Below, in pieces: positions 44,496 to 52,776 of a stretch of 64,000 nucleotides of DNA. This DNA is from a virus, in IMG/VR virus record IMGVR_UViG_3300045994_000055, positions 62,001 through 126,000 of that record; one strand, given 5' to 3'. How positions within the stretch are numbered: position 1 is the stretch's first letter; every line of letters begins with the position of its first letter. The notes beneath the pieces are model-generated. The model worked only from the letters and a program-made list of their open reading frames with translations. It was not told the DNA's origin and ran no database searches. Position numbers and translations under genes: made by a program.

Positions 44496-44921
44496 TTATA
44501 GTGGTGGTTGATTTGATAGGATTCTTGCGGCCCTACCAGCGCCTATTAATCCTAACGTTTCTAAGAAGTGAACACCTTGCGATACCGCAGGGTTGTTCAG
44601 TATTACAGTTTGGGACAACTCTAAGTCCTTCATGATAGTTACTAACATGGCGCGATAGTTTGCGGGGATAGCAGTGTTTGCTCCTGCATTGTCAATTGCT
44701 ATACGCTCATTGACAGTGAATAGTTGTCTAAACTGATACTTGGTAACAGAGTTAGACAAAACAATGTTTTCAGCAGCAATCCATGCATCCAAATCGTCTT
44801 GTGATGGAAGAGCGTCGCCGCCCGACCAAATGATATTGTCGTATACGAACGGACTACTTTCACAATGCGCTTGTACCGCTGGGAAACCTTGTGTAACTGC
44901 ATCTAAATAAGATAGTGCCAT
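44496..44921 (-). CDS. Fibre-block accessory protein, paralogue 1
   Basis: A 141-residue protein paralogous to the one at 45150-45575: SYLDAVTQGFPAVQAHCESS, WSGGDALPSQDDLDAWIAAE, VTKYQFRQLFTVNERIAID, NTAIPANYRAMLVTIMKDLE and GVHFLETLGLIGAGRAARIL align along the whole length. The second half recalls small proteins next to phage tail fibre genes, with a helical FR-LF-ER-A pattern. A fibre-assembly or structural adaptor role is possible. Not identified further. Confidence 0.65.
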   Translation of the reverse strand: MALSYLDAVTQGFPAVQAHCESSPFVYDNIIWSGGDALPSQDDLDAWIAAENIVLSNSVTKYQFRQLFTVNERIAIDNAGANTAIPANYRAMLVTIMKDLELSQTVILNNPAVSQGVHFLETLGLIGAGRAARILSNQPPL

Positions 44922-44930
44922 GATAAATCC

Positions 44931-45140
44931 TTAAATCCAAATTGCGTGTATAGCGGAAGGGGAGTAATCTCCGTGTGTTCCGTCTGCTAGGGTTAATGTA
45001 ACGCGACCATGTCCGTGTTTTTTGCGTGGTGCATGTACGTTGGTAACTGTGACTTGCCCTAGTGTTTCTGATTGGACTACGTCGTTTAGTTTAACGGCTG
45101 CCTTCGTAGTCTCATATATTAAATGCATTGTTTTTACCAT
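44931..45140 (-). CDS. Small hypothetical protein between the paralogues
   Basis: A 69-residue basic protein (YETTKAAVKLNDVVQSETLG, APRKKHGHGRVTLTLADGTH) with the look of a small SH3-like beta barrel. AAGGA is 7 bases before ATG 45140, whereas an internal ATG 12 bases on has none. Lies between two paralogous genes with 9-base gaps. No family assigned. Confidence 0.6.
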   Translation of the reverse strand: MVKTMHLIYETTKAAVKLNDVVQSETLGQVTVTNVHAPRKKHGHGRVTLTLADGTHGDYSPSAIHAIWI

Positions 45141-45149
45141 GTCAAATCC

Positions 45150-45575
45150 TTAAGCATGTGGTGTATTGGACAGTATCGTCGCGGCTCGTCCTGGAGCAAG
45201 TAATCCTAGTTGTTCCAAAAATCCAACACCTTGAATCACGTCTGTGTTAGTTAATTGTACTTCTTGACTTAGCTCTAAATCTTTCATGAACGTATAAAGC
45301 ATAGCTCTATAGTTTGCTGGTATAGCAGTGTTAGTGGGAGCAGAGTCGACTGCCATACGCTCTGGCAACGTGAATAACTTTCTAAATTCGTACTTAGTAA
45401 CAGACACGACCGTTGCCACAGGGTTAGCAGCAATCCATTGCTCTAACGTAGTTTGACTAGGTAACGCTGCGCCTGAGTCCCAAATGATATCAGAGTATAT
45501 TGATCCGTCTCCGTGTGCGTGACAATGTACGCCTGGGAATCCTATGCCTATTGCTTGTATATATGTATATGCCAT
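45150..45575 (-). CDS. Fibre-block accessory protein, paralogue 2
   Basis: A 141-residue protein, same length and order of motifs as the gene at 44496-44921 (YIQAIGIGFPGVHCHAHGDG, WDSGAALPSQTTLEQWIAAN, VTKYEFRKLFTLPERMAVD, GLLAPGRAATILSN). The histidine-rich GVHCHAHG near residue 18 is not in the other copy. Its ATG follows the fibre gene at 45577 by 1 base, so it is co-translated with that protein and may assemble with it. Confidence 0.65.
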   Translation of the reverse strand: MAYTYIQAIGIGFPGVHCHAHGDGSIYSDIIWDSGAALPSQTTLEQWIAANPVATVVSVTKYEFRKLFTLPERMAVDSAPTNTAIPANYRAMLYTFMKDLELSQEVQLTNTDVIQGVGFLEQLGLLAPGRAATILSNTPHA

Positions 45576-45576
45576 G

Positions 45577-46275
45577 TTAATTGATTTCCGTTATAGTCCA
45601 ATCGGACTTGTTGACTGTGCCACCGTATGTGACTGGAACTGATACACTTTGATTTATGTACCACGTTGTAGAAGAATTTATCCCTACTCGTAATGAGTAA
45701 GTTGTATTTGCGGTAGTGTTAGGTTTGTCGACACAATGAATAGCAGCATTCAGTAATTTTCCAGAAGTTGCAATATATGTACTTGTTGCATAGATACAAG
45801 TAGTACCTCTAAATAATGCAAAAGTTATATTTTTGCTACTCGTTGCAGAATCGACCATGAATGATTGAGTTATCACAAATTTTGAATTAGCGGAAGCAGG
45901 AGTCACAGTTTTAGTCCAAATTTGAGTACCTTCGGTTGACTGCGGTGTAGTATTGTCATACGGAATAGTTCCTGTACCAGACATTCCACTTGTTTCCCCA
46001 GTATAAAATGCAATTACGCTGCCAGTGGTACTTCCACTTCCGGTAGCACCACTAGCAGTCCACACAGTGCCATCCCAGAACTCAGTATCGTTAGTATCTG
46101 TGTTAAGCCGCATTGATCCAATAGCTGGAGTAGTTGGCCTTTGAGCAGTGGTACCAGAAGGCAGGACCATCGCGCCGTCACCGGTCGCTCCGCTAGTAGT
46201 TATCGTAAACGCATTTGCGGGTGTGATAACTTCTGCTAGTCCTGATATAGTACCTGTATCGAAATTGAATTCCAT
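45577..46275 (-). CDS. Short fibre protein, MEFNFD family
   Basis: A 232-residue protein whose start MEFNFDTGTISGLAEVITP is like that of the next gene (MDFNFDANSISSVSTIDP). Near residue 35 is VLPSGTTAQRPTTPAIGSMR, then LNTDTNDTEFWDGTVWTAS, the fibre module seen through this window. The C-terminal half (FVITQSFMVDSATSSKNITF) is a different beta-rich domain, likely a receptor or glycan-binding tip with its own specificity. It shares a stalk-less design with the paralogue, which has long repeats inserted. Confidence 0.75.
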   Translation of the reverse strand: MEFNFDTGTISGLAEVITPANAFTITTSGATGDGAMVLPSGTTAQRPTTPAIGSMRLNTDTNDTEFWDGTVWTASGATGSGSTTGSVIAFYTGETSGMSGTGTIPYDNTTPQSTEGTQIWTKTVTPASANSKFVITQSFMVDSATSSKNITFALFRGTTCIYATSTYIATSGKLLNAAIHCVDKPNTTANTTYSLRVGINSSTTWYINQSVSVPVTYGGTVNKSDWTITEIN

Positions 46276-46290
46276 GTATAACCTACATTA

Positions 46291-49200
46291 TTAGTTAGTA
46301 ACTTCCGAAGTTGTCACTGTGCACACCCAACGAACTGTAGCACCAGCAGCACCAGTAACCTTAAATGTTAAAGCACCATTGGTAGCATCAGCAAAAACTT
46401 CAGCATCCCAACCACCTGGCTTAGTCAACGTTGTCTTAGAACGTGTACCAACTTGAGAGGTAGCAGCCGCGTTTGCATCACGCTTAATAACACCACGTAT
46501 TTCAAATCCAGCGATGCTGCCAGTTGTGTCAGTTCTACGGCCAACGATTTGAGCGGTGTAAGCCCATGCACTGTTATTTGGCATGACAAGTCTTCCGCTT
46601 GTACCGTCTGTAAATACTTCTGTCACTGTAGCGTTTGTTGTGATTGCACGTAATACATATTTACCTGTCTGTGCATCACCCGCAGCAGAAAAGCTACCAT
46701 TCGCTCTAACTTCACCGCCGGAATTTGGAGTAGAAGCTTCCAAACCAGTTGCCAAAGATTGCGCACCGCCAGCAGTATTGCCAGATCCGATTGCAACAGC
46801 GTTGACACCAGTTACAGTGTTAGCAGCAGGAGCACTAACGTTTTCTGTGTATAGAATCGGTGCCTTGCCAACAGCAACCCAAGCAGCGCCGGAATCACGA
46901 TAAACAACGTTTGTGTCGTTTGTAACGTATAAGCGACCAGCAGTACCAGCAGCCGGTAAAGCAGCAAATGTACCAACAGCCAAGCTTGGTGCACCGCCAG
47001 CATTAGCAACAGCGCCTGTACCAGAAGCAGTAATAGCAACGTTGGCACCTAAAGTAACACGACCTTTACTGTCTACAGTTACTTGGGCAACGTGAGTTGC
47101 GTCACCATAAACACCAGCAGTAACGCCGCTTGCTGCCAATGTAGCAGCAACGGAGCCCGATGTAGTACCAGTAGCAGTAATGTCGCCAGTCAATGCAACA
47201 GTGTTAGGGATAGCTACGTTAGCGGCAGCAGTTAAACGACCTTTGCCATCAACAGTAAATGTAGCTACAGAACCAGCAGCACCGTAAGAACCAGCAGTTA
47301 CCGCAGTAGCCGCCAATGTAGCGTTAGTGATAGCTGTACCAACTGTACCAGACAATGTTAAGTCACCGCCAGTTACAGAGATAGACGAAGCGATAGCAAC
47401 GTTAGCTGCGGCAGTTAAGCGGCCTTTGGAATCAACTGTGAAAGTTGGAACGCTCGTAGCAGAACCGTAAACACCAGCTGTAACCGCGGTGTTGGATAAA
47501 GTAGCAGCAACTGAACCAGCAGTTGTGCCAGTGGCAGTGACATCACCTGTCAATGCAACAGTGTTAGGGATAGCTACGTTAGCAGCTAATGTAGCACGAC
47601 CTTTAGCATCAAAAGTTACTTGCGCAACTTGCGTAGCGGAACCATATATGCCAGCAGTAACACCAGATGCAGCCAATGTAGCCGCAGCGGAAGCGGATGG
47701 TTTAGTGACGTCGCCAGTCATTGCACCGGTTGCAGTCAAAGGCAATACGCCAGAAACATCAGTTGCTAAGTTGATAGCGCCCCACGATGGGTTGCCAGCA
47801 GCATTACCGTGTAATACTGTAACTGTAGTACCTTGGTTAGCAAAGTCTGCAGAAGCTAATGTAGCCGTAACAGCACCAACACGCCCGAATACGGAGTTAA
47901 CTTCAGTAGTTAAGCCGTCAATGGCGTCCCAGGTTGTGCCATTGTAAATGATCAAGTCACCAACAGTCCACTTATTGTAGCCGTCGATTGTCGTTGTACC
48001 AGCTACGCTTACTTTGTAGTATTGGCCCTTTGTGCCTGTACCGGAAACTAGAGTAGGAGTATTTGTAGTAGCATTCCATGTACCTTGGTAAACTAAAGCG
48101 CCAACCAATGCTGTAGGAATTTGTGTGGTTGTTAACTTACCAGTACCGTCCAATGTAGCAACACCGTTGTTTGCGCCTAGTGCGGATGTAGCAACCGCGC
48201 CAATTGCAGCAGGAGTAATAGCTACGTTAGCAGCAGATGTAGCACGACCTTTGGAGTCAAATGTTACTTGCGCAACAGAACCAGCAGAACCGTAAACACC
48301 AGCTGAAACAGCAGTGTTAGCCAAGGTTAACGCTACGGAACCACCAACAATACCAGAACCAGTTACGTCACCAGTGTATGTTAAACTATTAGCGATTGTT
48401 ACGTTAGCGGCAGTAGTAATACGGCCTTTAGTGTCAACTGTAAATTGTGGTACACTTAAAGTATCACCGTAAACGCCAGCTGTAACAGCAGTCGTTGCCA
48501 ATGTAGCATTAGTAATTGCTGTGCCTGTGGAACCAGACATAGTTAAATCACCGCCTGTTACGCTGATAGAAGCGGAAGGAACAGCAACGTTAGCGGCAGT
48601 AGTAATACGGCCTTTAGCGTCTACGGTGAATGTAGCATATTGGGAAGCAGAACCATAAACACCAGCAGTAACACCGCTTGATGCTAATGTAGTTGCACTG
48701 CTACCGGCAGTAGTCGTAACGTCGCCAGTTAACGCAGGGGATTCCAATAACCAAGATGCACCATTGTCATAGTACATTGCATTTGTGTCTGTAGAGTAAT
48801 AGAAACGACCAGCAGTACCAGCAACAGGGCGTGTAGCAAATGTACCAGCAGCAATAGACACAGCAGAACCCGCATTGGTAACAGCATTAGTAATACCGTA
48901 GCCAGCAACTGTAGTTGGTGTGCTAGTGATAGAGGACCAAGCTTGCGTAGTCAACCCAGAAGTAATACGACCGTAAGCATCAGTAGTAACGGAAACGTAT
49001 GTACCAGCAGTGCCAGCAGTCGCTAAACCAACAATAGGAGAACCTGCAACACCGTCACCGTTTACGACGACAACTTGACCTGCTACACCAGCAATAGTAC
49101 GTACAGCATAGTTACCAGTAGAAGTCTGCGAGATCATTCCCGCGCCAGTTAAGGAAGAGATGTTAGTTAACGGCGTAGACTGGATCTGAACAGCTTTCCA

Positions 49201-49395
49201 GCTTGCGCCGTTGTAGAAATCAACGAACGATGTGTCAGTGTTAAAACGTAATGCACCAGCCGTAACTGTTGGCGCTTGCGCTGTCGTACCAACGGGAACG
49301 ATTAACGCACCTGTACCAGAGATTGTTACTGTCGAACCAGCTGGGTCAATGGTAGAGACCGAGCTAATACTGTTTGCATCAAAATTGAAATCCAT
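46291..49395 (-). CDS. Repetitive fibre protein, 1034 residues
   Basis: I start at ATG 49393-49395 (MDFNFDANSISS), matching the neighbour's start, with AAGGA 11 bases upstream, rather than the in-frame upstream start at 49458, which runs into the previous gene. After the TTAQAPTVTAGALRFNTD module, residues 80-850 are repeats of about 75 residues (TAGVYGSATQVAQVTFDAKG, RITTAANVAIPN, SVTGGDLTLSGTVGTAITNA). The last 160 residues (NSAWAYTAQIVGRRTDTTG, FEIRGVIKRDA, VRWVCTVTTSEV) are homologous to the end of the gene at 49419, so these share a tip domain. Confidence 0.8.
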   Translation of the reverse strand: MDFNFDANSISSVSTIDPAGSTVTISGTGALIVPVGTTAQAPTVTAGALRFNTDTSFVDFYNGASWKAVQIQSTPLTNISSLTGAGMISQTSTGNYAVRTIAGVAGQVVVVNGDGVAGSPIVGLATAGTAGTYVSVTTDAYGRITSGLTTQAWSSITSTPTTVAGYGITNAVTNAGSAVSIAAGTFATRPVAGTAGRFYYSTDTNAMYYDNGASWLLESPALTGDVTTTAGSSATTLASSGVTAGVYGSASQYATFTVDAKGRITTAANVAVPSASISVTGGDLTMSGSTGTAITNATLATTAVTAGVYGDTLSVPQFTVDTKGRITTAANVTIANSLTYTGDVTGSGIVGGSVALTLANTAVSAGVYGSAGSVAQVTFDSKGRATSAANVAITPAAIGAVATSALGANNGVATLDGTGKLTTTQIPTALVGALVYQGTWNATTNTPTLVSGTGTKGQYYKVSVAGTTTIDGYNKWTVGDLIIYNGTTWDAIDGLTTEVNSVFGRVGAVTATLASADFANQGTTVTVLHGNAAGNPSWGAINLATDVSGVLPLTATGAMTGDVTKPSASAAATLAASGVTAGIYGSATQVAQVTFDAKGRATLAANVAIPNTVALTGDVTATGTTAGSVAATLSNTAVTAGVYGSATSVPTFTVDSKGRLTAAANVAIASSISVTGGDLTLSGTVGTAITNATLAATAVTAGSYGAAGSVATFTVDGKGRLTAAANVAIPNTVALTGDITATGTTSGSVAATLAASGVTAGVYGDATHVAQVTVDSKGRVTLGANVAITASGTGAVANAGGAPSLAVGTFAALPAAGTAGRLYVTNDTNVVYRDSGAAWVAVGKAPILYTENVSAPAANTVTGVNAVAIGSGNTAGGAQSLATGLEASTPNSGGEVRANGSFSAAGDAQTGKYVLRAITTNATVTEVFTDGTSGRLVMPNNSAWAYTAQIVGRRTDTTGSIAGFEIRGVIKRDANAAATSQVGTRSKTTLTKPGGWDAEVFADATNGALTFKVTGAAGATVRWVCTVTTSEVTN

Positions 49396-49418
49396 TTTAT
49401 TTTTTTCCTTTTGTGGGG

Positions 49419-50105
49419 TTAATAAACTACTTCTGTAGTTACTATTTTTGCGACCCAAGCGACGGTATTACCCAACGACCCAGATACATTTACGGTTAGC
49501 GCACCAGTCGAGGCATCTACCCCTGTCGACGCGGTCCAAATTTCATTTGTCCTACCAATCGTAGTGATTGACGGAGTTCCTATCATAAAAATACTGGCTG
49601 ATGTAGCATCTTTTCCTACTGCACCAACGATTTTAAACGCAGCACCATGACCACCTTCGTCGGTGCGTTTAGCAGTTACCAGTACCTCATAAGACCAGAC
49701 TGAGTTGTTGCCTACAACTAGTTGCGTCATTGCGCCATCCATATATAGCTGCGTACTTGCTATACCAGTGGTAGTATTGCGCATTATATAGACACCCGCC
49801 TTAGCGTCATTGTGTACTTGGAAGTTACCAGTGCTAATAGTTTGATTACCAGTAAGAACCGGAGCATTACCGAGCACGTTTACTGTGTTGGCGGAATCTG
49901 CGTTAGTGTTAGTAAACGCAACCCTAAATACTTTGTTGGTCTCGTCCCAGTAAATACCTATGTTAGCGGCATCGCCACGGTTTAAGATAAGACCAATGTC
50001 AGAGGTATTCGTACCAGTCTGTACGTCATTCATAGGAATCAATGGATCAGCGAATCCAAACTTGACAGTGTTGATCTGATTCTCTCTGACTCGTGTTAAT
50101 GCCAT
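49419..50105 (-). CDS. Fibre protein with shared tip domain, 228 residues
   Basis: N-terminus ALTRVRENQINTVKFGFADP is like that of the 956-residue fibre. Then a collar module (NTSDIGLILNRGDAANIGIY). The second half (NNSVWSYEVLVTAKRTDEGG, FKIVGAVGKDATSA, VAWVAKIVTTEVV) matches the C-terminus of the 1034-residue fibre next to it: a minimal fibre with attachment, collar and tip but no repeat stalk. It leads the minus fibre block behind a late promoter. Confidence 0.75.
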   Translation of the reverse strand: MALTRVRENQINTVKFGFADPLIPMNDVQTGTNTSDIGLILNRGDAANIGIYWDETNKVFRVAFTNTNADSANTVNVLGNAPVLTGNQTISTGNFQVHNDAKAGVYIMRNTTTGIASTQLYMDGAMTQLVVGNNSVWSYEVLVTAKRTDEGGHGAAFKIVGAVGKDATSASIFMIGTPSITTIGRTNEIWTASTGVDASTGALTVNVSGSLGNTVAWVAKIVTTEVVY

Positions 50106-50126
50106 ATTTTACCTACTGTATTGCAA

Positions 50127-50134
50127 TATTTAGC
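50127..50134 (-). promoter_or_regulatory. Late promoter for the minus fibre block
   Basis: GCTAAATA on the minus strand, 21 bases before ATG 50105. Confidence 0.75.
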
Positions 50135-50205
50135 TATTTTCGTTAAATACAGATAGGGCAAGCAAACTTTGAATAAAGTGCCAGTGTTTGGGCCCACGAG
50201 AATCC

Positions 50206-50213
50206 TATAAATA
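50206..50213 (+). promoter_or_regulatory. Late promoter
   Basis: TATAAATA, 23 bases before ATG 50237; exact T4 consensus. Confidence 0.8.
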
Positions 50214-50236
50214 ACTAATATAAAGGTTGAAAACTT

Positions 50237-50974
50237 ATGCGCGAAATTAAAAAACTGTATCGTTCTACTTACACTGGTGAAGATGTTACTTCCGAGTTAA
50301 CGTACTTAGATGGCAGATGGCAAGCTATTAGAGAAAATATCCCCAATGTTATTACAAATAATCACATCAGTGATAAGGCTATCGTAATCGGTAACGGTTG
50401 GTCTCGCAAAGGTTTCGATCTTAGCTTGATTAAAAATCACAAGGGTGGCCTATTAGCTGCTGGTGCTTTACAATCCTACGGTTGCAACGCATTGTATCGC
50501 GATTTTGCTCCCCACTTCTTAGTGGCCAATGGCCCTGAGTTTGTTAAGGAAATCGCAGCTACTCATTATCCAAGTCAGCACATTACTTACGCAAGCGCAA
50601 GCGAGTTGCAGGACCATCCAGGTAAGTTCTACTTGATCCCACAAGACCCATCATGGAATGCAGGTACTACTGCGACGTACTTGGCTTGCTTTGACGGACA
50701 CAAACAAGTTTACATGCTAGGTTTTGACGGAGTTGACTCTGCAAATTCTGGATATTGCTTGTATCAAGGCACACATGGCTATATTGACCCAACACACGGA
50801 TATAACGAAGAGTTTATGACTAAGGCCATGGTCAAAGTATTTCAGACATATGATGATGTGGAATTTATCCGCGTTATGCCTACTGATACATTCCGTATGC
50901 CTGAAGCTTGGAAGTACATGCCTAACGTTCGTCAGATCACATTCCACGAAATGTCGTTAGAAGTAGACCTATAA
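50237..50974 (+). CDS. MptE/DUF115-like Rossmann protein
   Basis: A 245-residue protein. The block KAIVIGNGWSRKGFDLSLI near residue 47 has the GNGxSR...D pattern of MptE-like/DUF115 proteins and some sialyltransferase-type glycosyltransferases. NALYRDFAPHFLVANGPEFV near 85 and FDGHKQVYMLGFDGVDSANS near 155 support a Rossmann-like sugar- or nucleotide-binding fold. It could modify glycans on fibre or host surface, but this is inference. It has a consensus late promoter, so a late function is expected. Its last bases overlap the convergent Nudix gene. Confidence 0.55.
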   Translation: MREIKKLYRSTYTGEDVTSELTYLDGRWQAIRENIPNVITNNHISDKAIVIGNGWSRKGFDLSLIKNHKGGLLAAGALQSYGCNALYRDFAPHFLVANGPEFVKEIAATHYPSQHITYASASELQDHPGKFYLIPQDPSWNAGTTATYLACFDGHKQVYMLGFDGVDSANSGYCLYQGTHGYIDPTHGYNEEFMTKAMVKVFQTYDDVEFIRVMPTDTFRMPEAWKYMPNVRQITFHEMSLEVDL

Positions 50975-51403
50975 AATATGCTCTACAGTGCGTATTTTCT
51001 TTAATACGCTATCAAAATTGAAACTTCTCCACACCCCAGGATGTAACGGCCTGGGGTGATCTTCTATGTGCGTCCAGGCATATCCTCTGTGTTCATGGTT
51101 AAGTGTAGGGATGAATTCTTCATCAACTGGTATGATATATGTGTGATACTCAAACCGTGCATTGTCGGAAGTGAACAGCTCTAGCGGGATAATTTTCTCG
51201 TAAGTAACAGTACCAATCTCCTCACTGATCTCACGCTTAAGGGCTTGTATAGGAATTTCACCAGCGTCAATCTTACCGCCCACAAGTCCCCACTCACCAC
51301 CATGCTTTGCCCCATTGCGGAGCAAAAATAGATAACGCTTAGTTGATTGCGAGTAGATTAGTGCACCTACTCCGACAGTAATTTTTACAGTATTATTGAC
51401 CAT
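50969..51403 (-). CDS. Nudix hydrolase
   Basis: A 144-residue protein with a full Nudix box at about residues 43-65: GKIDAGE...REISEEIG, matching Gx5Ex7REUxEExGU. Nudix enzymes cut nucleoside diphosphate-linked compounds; substrate is unknown, with candidates such as oxidised nucleotides, NADH-type cofactors or sugar nucleotides. It overlaps gp15 by 19 bases. It ends in TAG, rare here, with an in-frame TAA four codons later, so amber readthrough would add four residues. It overlaps the convergent MptE-like gene by 6 bases. Confidence 0.88.
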   Translation of the reverse strand: MVNNTVKITVGVGALIYSQSTKRYLFLLRNGAKHGGEWGLVGGKIDAGEIPIQALKREISEEIGTVTYEKIIPLELFTSDNARFEYHTYIIPVDEEFIPTLNHEHRGYAWTHIEDHPRPLHPGVWRSFNFDSVLKKIRTVEHIL

Positions 51404-52776
51404 TCACCTTCGCGGTACAAGCCTTCTACGGCCTTGGACCACTGCCCATTGAGCCACTTATACTGCACGGAAGTCTTAAGGTTAGTTACGTACTCTACAG
51501 TATTGTGTGTACTACTATTTAACGCAATCGTCCACCCCGTCATAGAATATTGAATAATGTCATTTGCTTTGGCAACCAACGGTCCCCAAATTTGTGAGCT
51601 GCTTCCTTCTGCACCTATGTCCCCAAGAATAAGGTAGCGGGTACCTACAGTAGGGCTCAGCATTGCTGCATCAACAGCCACTTTGGTTGGGTCAATGATA
51701 GCAGCTATGGGGCCTAACGTATTAGCTGGTAAAGTATCAATATCAGGATTAAAAATAAGTTGTGTACTATCAGCTGGATTCAATGCTATTGTACCAATAA
51801 CTTCAACGTAAGTCGTCTCTGCGCTAACCTCGTCAAAGCCAGCATACAGTTGCATTCTTGCTTGTGATACGCCGTCAACCATTTTACCGTATACATCAAT
51901 TAACGGTTGCCAATGATCAGGGGAGCCTATCTTATTGCCATCAGCAGTAACAATGTCGCCTTGCTTGTACAAGGTAAGGGTATTACCAGAGTACACGACA
52001 CCATAGCCTAACGGAGTAAGCATACGGCGCATCATTAAGTTACCTTCCATCATCGCATCTTGCGACAATGCACCAGTCTCGTCAAACACAGATGTGATAA
52101 TCTTTTGTACCACGCCCAACTGTTTAACCTTAGCAGGGCCTGTTATCCATATAGGGATTTCAAAAGTCCATGTCATAATGTCAATTTGCGAGTCATCATT
52201 CCCTGCCGGCACACTTCGTCCAGTCCACTGAATGTCAGTACGATTAACAACAGTAAGGGAAGTCCAGTCAATGTAGTTGTCTGTGTTTTGAATTTCCATA
52301 CTTGGGTTAAACAATACGCCCAACTGCTCAAATAGCTGTAGCTTCTGTTCCATGTTAGACGTCCACATGTCAAGCTTAAACGTAACAGTATATGGAACAG
52401 GCATCAAACGCTCTACCGTGTAAGCAGCGTCTTGCGTTGAGCCATATTCACCAGTCACAGGATCATAGCTCTTTTGGCGAATGTTCATCTTAGATACATG
52501 GTACGGCTCTTGCATACGATTTTGATCGTACCGCATACCTGTAATGTAGATTGCCATTGCAGGCACGGTGCTTAACATGCTTTCTGAATTGTTCTTCAAA
52601 ATAGTTGCAGCTTGTCTGCTTGGGTCACCGTAAAATACAGGCACAGTTTGGTAACCAATCACACCGTTGCGGTCCTTGCCAAACTCTACCTGGAACCCAG
52701 ACATCATACGGATAAGTTGGCCCAAGAAGCGGCGAATCTGCCCGCTGTAAAAAAATGCTTGTGTTTGAATTGCCAT
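51385..52776 (-). CDS. gp15: Tail sheath stabilisation and completion protein, gp15-like
   Basis: A 463-residue protein. The N-terminal part fits gp15: AFFYSGQIRRFLGQLIRMMS, FQVEFGKDRNG, YQTVPVFYGDPSRQAAT, MLSTVPAMAIYITG, RLMPVPYTVTFKLDMWTS, ILFNPSMEIQ-like and MTWTFEIPIWITGPAKV. T4 gp15 (272 residues) forms a hexamer at the top of the tail and stabilises the sheath. The present protein has about 190 extra C-terminal residues of mixed beta type with no known motif (VIGTIALNPADSTQLIFNPD). It is directly coupled to the gp14-like gene (shared base at 52776). Confidence 0.8.
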   Translation of the reverse strand: MAIQTQAFFYSGQIRRFLGQLIRMMSGFQVEFGKDRNGVIGYQTVPVFYGDPSRQAATILKNNSESMLSTVPAMAIYITGMRYDQNRMQEPYHVSKMNIRQKSYDPVTGEYGSTQDAAYTVERLMPVPYTVTFKLDMWTSNMEQKLQLFEQLGVLFNPSMEIQNTDNYIDWTSLTVVNRTDIQWTGRSVPAGNDDSQIDIMTWTFEIPIWITGPAKVKQLGVVQKIITSVFDETGALSQDAMMEGNLMMRRMLTPLGYGVVYSGNTLTLYKQGDIVTADGNKIGSPDHWQPLIDVYGKMVDGVSQARMQLYAGFDEVSAETTYVEVIGTIALNPADSTQLIFNPDIDTLPANTLGPIAAIIDPTKVAVDAAMLSPTVGTRYLILGDIGAEGSSSQIWGPLVAKANDIIQYSMTGWTIALNSSTHNTVEYVTNLKTSVQYKWLNGQWSKAVEGLYREGEWSIIL

